DNA of 52,433 nucleotides from an uncultured Bacteroidota bacterium (GCA_902609185.1 CACLQX010000002.1:1-52433), one strand, 5' to 3'. Shown: positions 7,861-17,960, counted from the first letter of the stretch. Notes: a model not told the origin generated them from the sequence alone. A program made the numbers and translations.

Positions 7861-8604
7861 CTATTTAATTTTATCCCAATCATAAATAATATCACTCAAA
7901 AATAATCCTTTTGCTGGGGCTGAAAAACCAGCCGAGGATCTATTTTTTTTTAATATAATTTCTTCAAACTCTTTCAATGAAATCTTTTTCTTTCCAACCT
8001 CAATTAATGTGCCTACAATTGCTCTAACCATATTCCTTAAAAATCTATTTGCATTAATCTCAAAAACAATTGTTTCTTTTTCTTCAACAAATTGAGCATA
8101 ATTTACTTTACAAATAAATGTTTTTACATCTGTTTTTGATTTTGAAAAAGATTCAAAATCCTCAAATTTTAAAAGAGTTTTTGCAGCTTTTTTCATTAGC
8201 TTCAAATCCAATTCATACTTACACAAAAAAGATTGATCAATTTTGAAAGGATCCTTGTGTTTTGTTATAAAATATTTATACGTTCTACTAGTTGCATTAA
8301 ATCTTGCATGCGATTTTTCTTTTACTCTAAATAAATCAAGAATTGATATATCAATAGGTAAATAAAGATTAATTTTTCTTAAAAAATCTTTATTTTGAAT
8401 AGAGTTTTCAGTATCAAAATGCGCATACATACTAGTAGCATGGACGCCTGAATCAGTTCTGCCAGCACCAACAATATTTATTTTTTCTCTTATTAGGTCT
8501 CCAATACATTTCTCAATGGTTTCTTGAACAGAAATCTGACCAGGCTGAATCTGCCAACCACAATATTTTTTTCCTAAAAAAGAAATTCTAATAAAATACC
8601 TCAA
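7861..8604 (-). CDS. truA: tRNA pseudouridine(38-40) synthase TruA
   Basis: This 247-residue enzyme isomerises uridines in the anticodon arm of many tRNAs. The catalytic aspartate is Asp51 in GAGRTDSGVHA; RNFLRNMVR-type (here NRFLRNMVR) and SAPAKGLFL near the C-terminus are also conserved. The start is a TTG at 8604, giving the usual MRYFI opening; a GTG nine codons earlier would add a segment not expected in the family. It is directly followed by the ABC exporter gene and diverges from the phosphoesterase gene. Confidence 0.93.
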   Translation of the reverse strand: MRYFIRISFLGKKYCGWQIQPGQISVQETIEKCIGDLIREKINIVGAGRTDSGVHATSMYAHFDTENSIQNKDFLRKINLYLPIDISILDLFRVKEKSHARFNATSRTYKYFITKHKDPFKIDQSFLCKYELDLKLMKKAAKTLLKFEDFESFSKSKTDVKTFICKVNYAQFVEEKETIVFEINANRFLRNMVRAIVGTLIEVGKKKISLKEFEEIILKKNRSSAGFSAPAKGLFLSDIIYDWDKIK

Positions 8605-8652
8605 CAATAATTTTTTTTGTAATATACACACAAGTATAAAATAATATTTGAT

Positions 8653-9159
8653 TTGAAAAAAATTTTACTTATTTCTGATACACACAGTTATTTTGATGAA
8701 ACCATTCTAAAATATGTGAAAGATTCTGATATTACGATTCATGCAGGAGATGTTGGAAGTGAAAAATTAATTAACACCATTAGAAAACATACTTTATTTA
8801 TCGGTGTGTATGGAAATATTGATGATAATTTGATAAGATCGACTTTAAAAAAAAATGAAATAATTACTATTGAAAACCACAAATTTTTGATTACCCATAT
8901 AGCAGGTAAATCTCCAAACTACAATAAAAAAGTAAAAAAATTAATAAGTGATGAAAAACCTAAAATACTTATTTATGGTCACTCACATCTACTTAAAGTT
9001 GAATTTGATAAAAAAAATCAATTGACAGCAATTAATCCAGGTGCTGCAGGAAAGCATGGATTTCATAAAAAAAGAACAATGATAAGGTTTAGAATAAGTA
9101 AAAGTGGCTTATCTGATATGGAAATAATTGAATTAGGTGAAAGAGGAAAATTATCTTAA
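8653..9159 (+). CDS. YfcE-type metallophosphoesterase
   Basis: A 168-residue calcineurin-like phosphoesterase. The metal ligands are visible in order: SDTHS (8-12), HAGDVGS (about 30-36), YGNIDD, THIAG and the C-terminal GHSH. Members hydrolyse phosphomonoesters or phosphodiesters with two metal ions; the physiological substrate is unknown. The start is TTG at 8653. Its 3' end overlaps the convergent DUF4293 gene by nine bases, and the truA - phosphoesterase - DUF4293 - rho order is typical of Flavobacteriia. Confidence 0.88.
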   Translation: MKKILLISDTHSYFDETILKYVKDSDITIHAGDVGSEKLINTIRKHTLFIGVYGNIDDNLIRSTLKKNEIITIENHKFLITHIAGKSPNYNKKVKKLISDEKPKILIYGHSHLLKVEFDKKNQLTAINPGAAGKHGFHKKRTMIRFRISKSGLSDMEIIELGERGKLS

Positions 9160-9519
9160 CCTGTCTGCAGAATTTATAAGTTCAATATCTTTCTTGATAT
9201 ATTTTTTAGCTAATGAACAAAAAATACACGCCGATAAAAGTCCAAAAATAAAAAATGATGGATAATCAAGATCAATGAAAAAAGCAATGTAAGACCCAAA
9301 TATTACATATACAACAATAAATATTCTAATCATTTTAAGTTGTAAGTTTTTCTTTTTATGTAAAAAAATTGAAAATAACAGAAAAATTCCTGAGCCTGCT
9401 GCCCCTCCCCTATAAATTTCAATAAGATTATCTTGAAAGTCATAGTAATTTATAAATACCATTAAAACAAAATTAATGACTGATGAGATTAATAAATAAA
9501 GTGATTGGACTCTAAACAT
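9151..9519 (-). CDS. DUF4293 family membrane protein
   Basis: A 122-residue protein with four predicted membrane helices (about residues 6-24, 38-55, 66-84 and 88-106) and the Bacteroidota-specific DUF4293 opening MFRVQSLYLL. No function is known. The ATG at 9519 is preferred over an upstream TTG because it gives the family's usual N-terminus. It is transcribed away from rho; the 105-nt intergenic region holds the rho promoter. Confidence 0.8.
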   Translation of the reverse strand: MFRVQSLYLLISSVINFVLMVFINYYDFQDNLIEIYRGGAAGSGIFLLFSIFLHKKKNLQLKMIRIFIVVYVIFGSYIAFFIDLDYPSFFIFGLLSACIFCSLAKKYIKKDIELINSADRLR

Positions 9520-9565
9520 TATAATATTAAATTTAGATAATTTTAAGATAATTAAAAAAAGGTTG

Positions 9566-9573
9566 TATATTTG
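9566..9573 (+). promoter_or_regulatory. -7 promoter element for rho
   Basis: TATATTTG matches TAnnTTTG exactly. It predicts a transcript starting near 9578-9580 with a leader of about 45 nt before the rho ATG at 9625. It overlaps an in-frame TTG at 9571 and so argues against that codon as the rho start. Confidence 0.6.
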
Positions 9574-9624
9574 GTATGTTCTCAAGAACTACAAGAGAAT
9601 TTTTACCACAACTTTTACCAACGT

Positions 9625-10971
9625 ATGCTAGAACTTAAAGATTTAACGAAAAAAAAGATTTCAGAGATCATCGAAATTGCTAATAAACTCGGTATTGATT
9701 CATCTGGAAAAAAAAATGAAATAATTGAAAAAATTATTGATAATCATTTAGATAAAACAAAAAAAAAGGATAGTGAAAAAAAACAATCAATAAAAGTGGA
9801 AGAGAAAAGTCACAATAAAGATAACCGTAACAGATATAAAGAACCTGATTTTGAGTTTGAGGGGATAATCGAATCTGAGGGAGTATTAGATATTATGCAA
9901 GAGGGTTATGGATTTTTAAGATCTTCTGATTACAATTACTTAAGTTCACCTGATGATATTTATGTATCCCAATCACAAGTAAGACTTTTTGGACTAAAAA
10001 CTGGTGATACCGTTCTTGGTCAAGTTAGACCACCTAAAGATGGAGAAAAATATTTTCCACTCATTAAGGTTAGTAAAATCAATGGTTTAGACCCTAAAGT
10101 AGTTAGAGACAGAGTCTCTTTTGAACATTTAACCCCTTTATTTCCTGAAGAAAAATTTAATCTTGCTGATAAATCAAGTAGCATTTCAACACGTGTCATG
10201 GATCTTTTTTGTCCAATTGGTAAGGGTCAGAGGGGTATGATTGTTTCACAACCAAAAACAGGTAAGACAATGCTTTTAAAAGATGTTGCAAATGCAATTG
10301 CGGCAAATCATCCAGAGGTTTATCAAATTATTCTTCTTATTGATGAAAGGCCTGAAGAAGTGACTGATATGCAAAGAAATGTTAAAGGTGAGGTTGTAGC
10401 TTCAACATTTGATGAACCGGCTGACAGACACGTTAGAGTTGCTAATATTGTTTTGTCAAAAGCCAAAAGATTAGTTGAATGTGGTCATGATGTTGTTATA
10501 CTGCTCGATTCTATAACTAGACTAGCGAGAGCTTACAATACTGTTCAACCTGCATCTGGAAAAATATTAAGTGGTGGTGTTGATGCAAATGCTCTCCATA
10601 AACCAAAAAGATTTTTCGGGGCAGCAAGAAATATTGAAGGAGGAGGATCACTCTCAATTATTGCTACCGCACTCACTGAAACTGGATCCAAAATGGACGA
10701 AGTGATTTTTGAAGAATTTAAAGGAACTGGTAACATGGAGTTGCAACTCGATAGAAGAATTTCCAACAGAAGAATATTTCCTGCAATTGACCTTGTATCG
10801 TCTAGTACACGAAGGGATGACCTTTTATTAGATGAAAACACAATCCAGAGAATGTGGATTATGAGAAAATACCTTGCAGATATGAATCCAGTTGAAGCAA
10901 TGGAATTTATAAGTGATAAGATCAAAAAAACATTAAACAATGAGGAATTCCTAATCTCTATGAATTCCTAA
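9625..10971 (+). CDS. rho: Transcription termination factor Rho
   Basis: Rho is a hexameric RNA-dependent ATPase that releases RNA polymerase. The 448-residue protein has an N-terminal helical domain opening [15 protein letters not shown], a lysine-rich linker (about 45-75), an RNA-binding cold-shock fold with GYGFLR, and the ATPase core with QPKTGKT (about 209-215), [13 protein letters not shown] and the secondary RNA-binding loop [20 protein letters not shown]. The start is set at ATG 9625 because earlier codons overlap the -7 element. rpsT converges with its stop codon abutting that of rho. No long linker insertion is present. Confidence 0.95.
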   Translation: MLELKDLTKKKISEIIEIANKLGIDSSGKKNEIIEKIIDNHLDKTKKKDSEKKQSIKVEEKSHNKDNRNRYKEPDFEFEGIIESEGVLDIMQEGYGFLRSSDYNYLSSPDDIYVSQSQVRLFGLKTGDTVLGQVRPPKDGEKYFPLIKVSKINGLDPKVVRDRVSFEHLTPLFPEEKFNLADKSSSISTRVMDLFCPIGKGQRGMIVSQPKTGKTMLLKDVANAIAANHPEVYQIILLIDERPEEVTDMQRNVKGEVVASTFDEPADRHVRVANIVLSKAKRLVECGHDVVILLDSITRLARAYNTVQPASGKILSGGVDANALHKPKRFFGAARNIEGGGSLSIIATALTETGSKMDEVIFEEFKGTGNMELQLDRRISNRRIFPAIDLVSSSTRRDDLLLDENTIQRMWIMRKYLADMNPVEAMEFISDKIKKTLNNEEFLISMNS

Positions 10972-11220
10972 CTACAGGTTGTTAACGTGTTTTGACATTT
11001 TAGATTTAAGATTTGCAGATTTATTTTTATGAATTATATTATTCTTAACTAATTTATCAAGCATTGATAAAACACTAGGAAGCATTTTTTTTGCATCTTT
11101 TTTTGAAGACTCTTTTAACTTCTTGATTGCGTTTCTAGCAGTTTTATGTTGAAGTTTATTTCTAAGCCTAGCGGTTTCTGTTTGTCTTATTCTCTTTATT
11201 GCTGATTTGTGATTTGCCAT
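10972..11220 (-). CDS. rpsT: 30S ribosomal protein S20
   Basis: An 82-residue, lysine- and arginine-rich helical protein beginning MANHKSAIKRIRQ, the S20 signature. It binds 16S rRNA at the base of the small subunit. The gene lies 14 nt downstream of tRNA-Glu on the same strand, so it is probably expressed from the tRNA promoter and released by tRNA 3' processing. Its TAG stop is immediately adjacent to the rho TAA on the other strand. Confidence 0.96.
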   Translation of the reverse strand: MANHKSAIKRIRQTETARLRNKLQHKTARNAIKKLKESSKKDAKKMLPSVLSMLDKLVKNNIIHKNKSANLKSKMSKHVNNL

Positions 11221-11234
11221 ATTCTAATTAAAAG

Positions 11235-11306
11235 TAGCCCGTAGGGGAATCGAACCCCTCTTACCAGGATGAAAACCTGGCGTCCTAGCCGATAGACGAA
11301 CGGGCC
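11235..11306 (-). tRNA. tRNA-Glu (anticodon TTC)
   Basis: The minus strand folds into a full cloverleaf: acceptor GGCCCGT paired with ACGGGCT (with a G-T pair at 1:72), an anticodon loop TTTTCAT with anticodon TTC, and a T loop TTCGATT. CCA is not encoded. It precedes rpsT. Confidence 0.96.
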
Positions 11307-11319
11307 AAAATTTACCGTG

Positions 11320-11350
11320 CAAATTTATATAAAGATGATAAACATGCAAA
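11320..11350 (-). promoter_or_regulatory. Promoter of the tRNA-Glu - rpsT unit
   Basis: On the minus strand a -33 TTTG (11347-11350) and a -7 TAAATTTG (11320-11327) are separated by exactly 19 nt, the Bacteroidota consensus layout. The tRNA 5' end lies 13 nt beyond the -7 element. Confidence 0.8.
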
Positions 11351-11365
11351 AATTTATAACTTAAA

Positions 11366-12838
11366 TTAATAGGCTTTTGCGAAATAAACTAATTGTTTGG
11401 ATTTTCTACCGGATATTATACATATACCTTCATCAGTAAATGAATCATCAATACATCGTATTGTTGCTTTGGTTTCCTTTTTTATTTTTTGTTCTGATTC
11501 TTCAGAACCATCCCAGTGAGCTAAAATAAATCCACCTGATTTTATCATAGATTTAAAATCAGAATAATTACTTGCAACTTTTGTATTATTTTTTAGAAAA
11601 AGTTTAGATTTTTTCAATAAACTTTCCTGTATTTCTAACAACAGTTTACTAATGTTGTTTGAAGCTTCACAAATTGAAATTAAAGACTTTTTCATTTCAT
11701 CTCTTCTAAATAATTCAATGGTTTTATTTTCAATATCTCTTAATCCAACACATAATCTTATGGGAACACCCTTAACTTCATATTCATTAAATTTTTTACC
11801 AGGTGAAATATTATCTCTTTCATCAATTTTATAATCAATTGCTAAATCTTTAAGCTGATTTTTTAAATTATTTAAATAATTGTTTATTAAATCTAATTCA
11901 TGAGAACTTTTGAAAACAGGAATAATAATCACTTGGTATGGTGATAACTTTGGAGGAAGGACAAGGCCATAATCGTCTCCATGAGACATGATTAATGCAC
12001 CCATTAACCGAGTCGAAACACCCCAAGATGTTGCCCATACATAATCTAAATTACCCTCATCATTGGAAAATTTCACGTCGAATGCTTTTGCAAAATTTTG
12101 TCCTAAAAAATGAGATGTGCCTGCTTGCAATGCCTTTCCATCTTGCATTAAAGCTTCTATGCAATATGTTTCTTCAGCACCAGCAAATTTCTCGGATTCA
12201 GATTTAGTCCCAGTGATTACAGAAATAGACATAAAATCTTCCACAAAAGATTTATATAAGTTGTTTATTAATTTGGTTTCTTGAACGGCTTCTTTTTTGG
12301 TGGAGTGAGCAGTATGACCCTCCTGCCACAGAAACTCAGCGGTTCTTAAAAAAAGACGAGTTCTCATCTCCCATCGAACCACATTTGCCCACTGGTTAAT
12401 TTTTATTGGAAGATCTCTGTATGACTGAATCCAGTTTTTATATGTATTCCATATTATTGCTTCACTTGTTGGTCTAACAATCAATTCTTCCTCTAGCTTA
12501 GATTCTTCGTCAACTATTAACTTACCTCTTTTTATAGGATCATTTTTTAGCCTGTAATGAGTAACAACTGCACATTCTTTAGCAAAACCTTCCGCGTTCT
12601 TTTCTTCAGCTTCAAACAGACTTTTAGGAACAAACAGAGGAAAATAAGCGTTTTCATGACCTGTATCCTTAAATCTAGTATCTAATTCATTTTGGATTTT
12701 TTCCCAAATGGCATATCCATATGGTTTTATAACCATGCATCCTCTTACTGCAGATATTTCTGCAAGTTCTGCCATTGACACAATTTCATTATACCATTTT
12801 GAATAATCTTCGCTTCTTTTGGTTAATTTTTTAGACAT
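11366..12838 (-). CDS. proS: Prolyl-tRNA synthetase (ProS type 3)
   Basis: This 490-residue class II synthetase is the short archaeal/eukaryotic-like form without the INS editing domain. Motif 2 contains [22 protein letters not shown] and is preceded by [28 protein letters not shown] gives motif 3. The anticodon-binding domain and the C-terminal zinc-like domain ending in a Tyr (FAKAY) follow. It attaches proline to tRNA-Pro. The start is ATG at 12838, about 46 nt from a TAGGTTTG element. Confidence 0.95.
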   Translation of the reverse strand: MSKKLTKRSEDYSKWYNEIVSMAELAEISAVRGCMVIKPYGYAIWEKIQNELDTRFKDTGHENAYFPLFVPKSLFEAEEKNAEGFAKECAVVTHYRLKNDPIKRGKLIVDEESKLEEELIVRPTSEAIIWNTYKNWIQSYRDLPIKINQWANVVRWEMRTRLFLRTAEFLWQEGHTAHSTKKEAVQETKLINNLYKSFVEDFMSISVITGTKSESEKFAGAEETYCIEALMQDGKALQAGTSHFLGQNFAKAFDVKFSNDEGNLDYVWATSWGVSTRLMGALIMSHGDDYGLVLPPKLSPYQVIIIPVFKSSHELDLINNYLNNLKNQLKDLAIDYKIDERDNISPGKKFNEYEVKGVPIRLCVGLRDIENKTIELFRRDEMKKSLISICEASNNISKLLLEIQESLLKKSKLFLKNNTKVASNYSDFKSMIKSGGFILAHWDGSEESEQKIKKETKATIRCIDDSFTDEGICIISGRKSKQLVYFAKAY

Positions 12839-12884
12839 ATTTTCGTGGCATAAAATTTGTTCTTATCTTTATGTAAAGATAATT

Positions 12885-12892
12885 CAAACCTA
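12885..12892 (-). promoter_or_regulatory. -7 promoter element for proS
   Basis: The minus strand reads TAGGTTTG, matching TAnnTTTG, and sits 46 nt upstream of the proS ATG. No good -33 element is visible. It lies inside the short divergent region shared with the lipoprotein gene. Confidence 0.5.
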
Positions 12893-12895
12893 CTC

Positions 12896-14071
12896 TTGAA
12901 AAATAAAAAATTACATATAAATTTTAAATATTTATCATCAATATTTATTTTAATAATTTTAACATCATGTGGATCATTTGACTCATCATCTTTAGTTTCC
13001 TCTGACGGGATTTATGCTGGAAATGAGTCTAGTAAAGAAACCCTAAAGCCTAAATCTGATTATTTCAAAAATTATTTTAGCGATGAGTCAAGTAAGTATG
13101 ATCTCAATTTATTGGAAAGTGATTCATTAAATTTTGATTCTTATCTCATCAGCTCTGATGATATAGTTTACTCAGATAATAACCCAAGTTGGGGTGATAT
13201 ACCAACAAGTGTTGATTACGTTCTTGACTATAGAGGATACAATTACAGAAACCGTTTTTACAGTCCATATTTTTCCTATTATGACCCATTTTACAGATAC
13301 AATTACCCTTTTGCTGTAAATCCCTATTCCTTCAGATATTCATATGGAGGCTGGTATCCTTACATGAGTTTCGGTTATTTTTCTCCATACTACTATTATG
13401 CATTTAATTCCCCATACTACAATCCTTACTGGAGATGGGGGCGTAGAGGTTGGTATGACAATCTGTACGGATACGACATTCACGACAATTATGGAAATAA
13501 TACTAATGTTTCTTACAACCGTGGTAGAAGGGGCAGCTCATCCAACGTAGTTGTCTACTCCAACGGACGAAGTAGTACTGCCAATGATTCAGATATAGAT
13601 AATGAGAGAGTTAGAAACTACAACAAAACAAGAGAAATTATAAACAATATAGGAGATTCTGGATCTAGTTCGAATTCAAGTGCAAGAACATATCTTGATC
13701 CTCGAACATCAAATATGAATGGGTCAAGAAACTTGAGAAATTATATCAATTCCGGAGTTTCATCAAATCAAGGTGTTAAAAATTCATCCGCCTCCCCGAC
13801 TAAAAGATACTACAATGATCCACACTCGAACTCAAGTTCATCATGGGGATTGAGTGGAAGAAATGGTAATTCAAATCTATCTAGAAATGCGTCATCTCGG
13901 TCAAGTTCAAGTTCTAACTGGGTAAACCCATCATCATCTTCGAGAAGTTCAAGTTCTTCCTCAATGGGCGGAAGATCATACAATTACAGTTCATCCTCAT
14001 CAGGCGGAGTTTCTACAAGTAGTGGGAGATCTTCATCAAGTTCGTCTAGATCTGGTGGGATTAGAGATTAA
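12896..14071 (+). CDS. Ser/Tyr-rich putative lipoprotein of unknown function
   Basis: A 391-residue protein whose first 24 residues form a lipoprotein signal ending in a lipobox, ILTSC, with Cys25 as the lipidation site. Residues about 110-200 are packed with Tyr, Pro, Phe and Trp in short YxPYY-like repeats; the last 150 residues are dominated by Ser runs with Gly, Asn and Arg. No enzymatic motif is present. Similar proteins recur in Flavobacteriia beside OmpP1/FadL-like porins, which is the arrangement here (2 nt to the next gene). The start is a TTG at 12896, chosen because it yields a normal signal peptide. Function is unknown. Confidence 0.75.
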   Translation: MKNKKLHINFKYLSSIFILIILTSCGSFDSSSLVSSDGIYAGNESSKETLKPKSDYFKNYFSDESSKYDLNLLESDSLNFDSYLISSDDIVYSDNNPSWGDIPTSVDYVLDYRGYNYRNRFYSPYFSYYDPFYRYNYPFAVNPYSFRYSYGGWYPYMSFGYFSPYYYYAFNSPYYNPYWRWGRRGWYDNLYGYDIHDNYGNNTNVSYNRGRRGSSSNVVVYSNGRSSTANDSDIDNERVRNYNKTREIINNIGDSGSSSNSSARTYLDPRTSNMNGSRNLRNYINSGVSSNQGVKNSSASPTKRYYNDPHSNSSSSWGLSGRNGNSNLSRNASSRSSSSSNWVNPSSSSRSSSSSSMGGRSYNYSSSSSGGVSTSSGRSSSSSSRSGGIRD

Positions 14072-14073
14072 AA

Positions 14074-15561
14074 ATGTTTTACAGAATTTTTTTGTTATTT
14101 TTTTGTGCGTTTATAAACTGTCAAAATATTGACGATGCAATTTCTTTGACATTTGAAAATGATAACGGAAACGCTAGATTTTCCGCAATGAGCGGAGCAT
14201 TTGGATCACTTGGTGGGAATTTATCTGCAATTTCAATTAATCCTGCGTCAAGTAGTGTTTTCGAGTTATCAAGAATGGGGTTTTCTCTGAATACTGACAG
14301 TAAGGATATTAAATCAAGTTTTTCAAACAATTCAAGTTCTATAAGCTCAAATTATTTTAATTTTCAAGGTGGTATTGTATATGTCTTCAAGAATTATGGT
14401 CAGGGTAATTTTAAAAAATTCTCTTTTGGTATAAATAATCAAAATACAAATGATTTCAATTTTGATCAACAAATCTCTGCTAGATCTAATATTTCTGTTG
14501 ATCAATTCTTTGTTAACAATTCAATTGGTTATAATGCAAATGATGTTTCTGTAGGATCTAATGAAACTGTTAACGGGGTTTACAGATGGCTTGGACAAAA
14601 CTATGGATACTCCTCTCAACAGGCTTTTTTAGGGTTTCAATCATATTTATTGGATTATGACAATCAAAACAACTTATTTTATTCAATTGCCAAATATAAT
14701 GACGGTCTTGATATTAATAATTCTTATTACAGTAAAGGAACCAAAAATAAATCAAGTATAAATTTATCAGCCCAATATGGTGAGAATATTTACTTGGGGA
14801 TGAATTTCAACATATATGAGCTATACAGTAAGAAAAGTTTTAGACATATTGAAGACAACTTTGATAATGATTCTGCAATAACATTGATCGACTTTCGAAA
14901 TGAGCTATTAACAAGAGGAAAAGGTTTTTCATTTCAAATCGGAATGATTTACAAACTTCAATCATTTAGGTTAGGTATTAGCTATAATTCTCCAACAAAT
15001 TTTAATATTGAGGAAGAACTGGTACAATCGCTAGAAACAAATTCAATTGACCTCGATGGAAATGAATATGTTGATATAGTTGATCCCGATATAACAAACA
15101 TTTATGAATATAAGTTTAAATCTCCATCAAAAGTTATATTTAGTGCAAGTAATATTTTTGCAAATATGTTTATAGTTAGTGTTGATATACAATCGAATAA
15201 CTATCAAAATGGTAATTTCAAAAGTGATTTTGGTGAATCTTACAGGGTTTTAAATACTAGTATAAATGAAAATTTAAAAAACACCTTAGATTACTCAATT
15301 GGATCAGAACTTCGACTTAAAAGCTTTAGTATCAGAGCAGGTATTAAGAAATTAGAAAATCCATACAAAATTTCTAGTGATTACTTATCCTCTAAGTCAT
15401 TTGGTTTAGGATATGATTTTGGATCTTCAACTCTTGATTTAGGATTTCAGTTGATTGATAAAAATTACAATTATCAGTTTTTTGATACTGGATTCACTGA
15501 AATCGCTCAAATCAAAAACAAAAATTTTAGAACAACTTTGACTTATAATATTATCTTCTAA
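14074..15561 (+). CDS. OmpP1/FadL-like outer membrane protein
   Basis: A 495-residue protein with a signal peptide (residues 1-16, ending INCQ), an N-terminal plug-like segment ARFSAMSGAFGSLGGNLSAISINPAS and many alternating amphipathic strands ending in an aromatic residue (TYNIIF). The early 'GxxGGNxSAxxxNPA' pattern is characteristic of the Bacteroidota OmpP1/FadL/hemin-receptor-like group. It probably forms a beta-barrel for uptake of hydrophobic or other small compounds; the substrate is unknown. It is co-transcribed with the Ser/Tyr-rich lipoprotein. Confidence 0.82.
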   Translation: MFYRIFLLFFCAFINCQNIDDAISLTFENDNGNARFSAMSGAFGSLGGNLSAISINPASSSVFELSRMGFSLNTDSKDIKSSFSNNSSSISSNYFNFQGGIVYVFKNYGQGNFKKFSFGINNQNTNDFNFDQQISARSNISVDQFFVNNSIGYNANDVSVGSNETVNGVYRWLGQNYGYSSQQAFLGFQSYLLDYDNQNNLFYSIAKYNDGLDINNSYYSKGTKNKSSINLSAQYGENIYLGMNFNIYELYSKKSFRHIEDNFDNDSAITLIDFRNELLTRGKGFSFQIGMIYKLQSFRLGISYNSPTNFNIEEELVQSLETNSIDLDGNEYVDIVDPDITNIYEYKFKSPSKVIFSASNIFANMFIVSVDIQSNNYQNGNFKSDFGESYRVLNTSINENLKNTLDYSIGSELRLKSFSIRAGIKKLENPYKISSDYLSSKSFGLGYDFGSSTLDLGFQLIDKNYNYQFFDTGFTEIAQIKNKNFRTTLTYNIIF

Positions 15562-15571
15562 ATCAATTTTT

Positions 15572-15579
15572 TATCTTTG
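15572..15579 (+). promoter_or_regulatory. -7 promoter element for folE
   Basis: TATCTTTG matches TAnnTTTG and lies 16 nt before the folE ATG, in the only gap between the outer membrane protein gene and folE. A -33 TTTG at the right distance is not seen. Confidence 0.55.
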
Positions 15580-15595
15580 CAACCTTAATAATAAT

Positions 15596-16267
15596 ATGAA
15601 ATACAATAAATTTCTTGAAGATCTTGAATTAATTGATTCTGATCATAAAAATTACTCAATTGAAACCCCACTCCGTGAAGATGCTTTTCAAATGAGTGAT
15701 GATGAAAAAATTAAAATTATTCAAAAAAATGTTGGTGAAATTCTTCATACCCTTGGAATGGATATGACGGATGATAGTCTAAAAGCTACACCCTTGAGAG
15801 TAGCTAAGGCTTATGTGAAAGAACTATTTGGTGGACTAAACCCTAAAAACTTACCTAAAGCATCAACATTTGATAATAAATATAAATATAAGGAGATGTT
15901 AGTTGAAAAAAATATCACTGTCTTTTCGACTTGCGAACATCATTTATTACCAATCTATGGAAAAGCACATGTGGCTTACTTTTCTAATGGAAACGTAATA
16001 GGGCTTTCGAAAATGAATAGGATTGTTGACTATTACGCAAGAAGACCCCAAGTTCAAGAAAGGTTAAATATTCAAGTTGTCAGAAAGTTGCAAGAGTTTT
16101 TAAATACCGAAGATGTTGCATGTGTTATTGATGCTAAACACATGTGTGTAAATTCCAGAGGAATTAGACATATAGATTGCAGTACAGTTACAGGTGAGTT
16201 TGGGGGAAAATTTAAAGACAAACTCATTAAAAGAGAATTTTTAGATTATATTCGTAACGATAGTTAA
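15596..16267 (+). CDS. folE: GTP cyclohydrolase I
   Basis: This 223-residue enzyme opens the imidazole ring of GTP to give 7,8-dihydroneopterin triphosphate, the entry to folate. The zinc ligands are visible in CEHHLLPIYGKAHVAY and in the later HMCVNSRG segment, with QVQERLN between them. An N-terminal extension of about 35 residues is not part of the catalytic core. It starts the plus-strand run that continues through cysS, yidD and lgt; folP at 4473 is the other folate gene here. Confidence 0.95.
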   Translation: MKYNKFLEDLELIDSDHKNYSIETPLREDAFQMSDDEKIKIIQKNVGEILHTLGMDMTDDSLKATPLRVAKAYVKELFGGLNPKNLPKASTFDNKYKYKEMLVEKNITVFSTCEHHLLPIYGKAHVAYFSNGNVIGLSKMNRIVDYYARRPQVQERLNIQVVRKLQEFLNTEDVACVIDAKHMCVNSRGIRHIDCSTVTGEFGGKFKDKLIKREFLDYIRNDS

Positions 16268-16272
16268 AGTGG

Positions 16273-17718
16273 ATGTCAATCTCTAATAAAAGTTTAAAAA
16301 TATATAACTCTTTATCACAAAAAAAAGAAGATTTTAAAACCATAAATCCATCAAAAGTTGGAATTTATGTATGTGGACCAACTGTCTACAACAAAGTTCA
16401 TCTAGGAAATTGTAGAACATTCATTTCATTCGATTTAATAGTAAGATTTCTAAAACATATCGGTTATGATGTTAGATATGTTAGAAATATAACTGATGTG
16501 GGTCATTTAGAGGAAAGTGAGGAAGAGGATAAAATTCTCAAAAGAGCCAAGATCGAAAAACTTGAACCTATGGAAGTTGTTCAAAAGTATACTAATGACT
16601 TTCGTGAAGTGCTCAATAAATTTAATCTGTTATCACCTAATATCGAACCAACTGCTACTGGACATATAATTGAACAAATTGAAATGATTGAAAGGATAAT
16701 TGATAACGGTTATGCTTATGAAAAAAATGGATCTGTATATTTTGATCTAATGAACTTCACAAAAAAATATAAGTATGGAAAGTTAAGTAATAGAAATTTA
16801 GATGACATTATTAATGAATCTCGTGAACTTTTTGGATCAGATGAAAAAAAGAACCCCCAAGATTTCGCACTCTGGAAAAAAGCAAGTTCATCACATATTA
16901 TGAAATGGAAATCCCCTTGGGGTTATGGATTTCCTGGTTGGCATATTGAGTGCTCAGCTATGAGTCATAAATATTTGGGTAAAAAATTTGATATACACGG
17001 AGGAGGAATGGATTTAAAGTTCCCACACCACGATTGTGAGATAGCACAATTTGAAGCAGTATATAACCAAAATCCTGCAAATTACTGGGTTCATACAAAC
17101 ATGTTAACATTAAATGGAAGAAAAATGTCTAAATCTACTGAAAACTTTATACTTCCTGAAAATCTCTTTTCTGGGGAGAGCGATATGATTGAAAAAGGAT
17201 ATAATCCTATGGTAGTTAAATTTTTAATGTATCAAGCTCACTACAGAAACACCTTAGATCTTTCAAACGAATCTTTACTGGCCTCAGAAAAAGGATACAA
17301 TAAATTAATGCAAAGTTTTTTTGATATTGATATTTTAAAACCCTCAGAAAAAGGAAATGATAAATATAAATTGATAGTTGACAAATGTTATAATTCTATG
17401 TTGGATGATTTTAATTCACCAAAATTAATTTCACATTTGTTTGAGTTATCAAAACTTATTGATGATATAAAAAAAGAAAAAAAATTTATTTCAAAAAAAG
17501 ATATTGATAATTTAAGGAATTATATGAAGGTTTTTCTTATTGATATTCTTGGCTTTTCAACTCATAAAAATATTGAAAGAAAGGTCGTTAATAAAGATAA
17601 ACTTATTGACGCACTAATTGATATTAGAGACTTTAGTAGGAAGAAAGAAAACTATGAAATTTCAGATATGATAAGGGACAAATTAAATTCACTTGGAATT
17701 AATATTGAAGATAAATAA
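16273..17718 (+). CDS. cysS: Cysteinyl-tRNA synthetase
   Basis: A 481-residue class I synthetase. It carries the HIGH-equivalent [12 protein letters not shown], the zinc-site segment GWHIECSAM with HHDCEIAQ, and the KMSKS motif [10 protein letters not shown]. It attaches cysteine to tRNA-Cys. The ATG at 16273 lies 5 nt after the folE stop, and the stop is directly followed by yidD with no spacer, indicating an operon. Length and motif order are normal. Confidence 0.97.
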   Translation: MSISNKSLKIYNSLSQKKEDFKTINPSKVGIYVCGPTVYNKVHLGNCRTFISFDLIVRFLKHIGYDVRYVRNITDVGHLEESEEEDKILKRAKIEKLEPMEVVQKYTNDFREVLNKFNLLSPNIEPTATGHIIEQIEMIERIIDNGYAYEKNGSVYFDLMNFTKKYKYGKLSNRNLDDIINESRELFGSDEKKNPQDFALWKKASSSHIMKWKSPWGYGFPGWHIECSAMSHKYLGKKFDIHGGGMDLKFPHHDCEIAQFEAVYNQNPANYWVHTNMLTLNGRKMSKSTENFILPENLFSGESDMIEKGYNPMVVKFLMYQAHYRNTLDLSNESLLASEKGYNKLMQSFFDIDILKPSEKGNDKYKLIVDKCYNSMLDDFNSPKLISHLFELSKLIDDIKKEKKFISKKDIDNLRNYMKVFLIDILGFSTHKNIERKVVNKDKLIDALIDIRDFSRKKENYEISDMIRDKLNSLGINIEDK

Positions 17719-17943
17719 ATGAATAATATTTTGGTTTTTCCTTTCATCAAATTAATTAGGTTTTATCAAATACTAATTTCACCATATTTGGGCTCTAATT
17801 GTAAGTTCTCACCAACCTGCTCAAACTATGCAATAGAAGCCCTAAAAAAATATGGGCCAATTAAAGGGTCTTTTTTAAGTATTGTTAGAGTTTTAAAGTG
17901 TAATCCTTGGAACAAAAGATGTGGCTGCGATCCTGTCCCTTAA
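17719..17943 (+). CDS. yidD: Membrane protein insertion efficiency factor YidD
   Basis: A 74-residue protein with the family signature [20 protein letters not shown] followed by [12 protein letters not shown] and a C-terminal cluster [14 protein letters not shown]. YidD is a small membrane-associated protein that assists YidC-dependent insertion. It usually sits beside rnpA/yidC; here it lies between cysS and lgt, as in other flavobacteria. ATG start directly after the cysS stop. Confidence 0.93.
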   Translation: MNNILVFPFIKLIRFYQILISPYLGSNCKFSPTCSNYAIEALKKYGPIKGSFLSIVRVLKCNPWNKRCGCDPVP

Positions 17944-17960
17944 TAAGCTATATTTGAGAT

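Noticed and set aside
9571-9624. Upstream start for Rho
   Set aside because: The first codon lies inside the TATATTTG promoter element, so it would not be transcribed; ATG 9625 matches the family.
10545-10940. 131-residue frame opposite rho
   Set aside because: Antisense to the highly conserved Rho ATPase core; composition is explained by the complementary strand.
12849-12872. Plus-strand promoter for the Ser/Tyr-rich lipoprotein
   Set aside because: TATCTTTA near 12864 is one base off TAnnTTTG and no -33 is seen; too weak to list as a feature.
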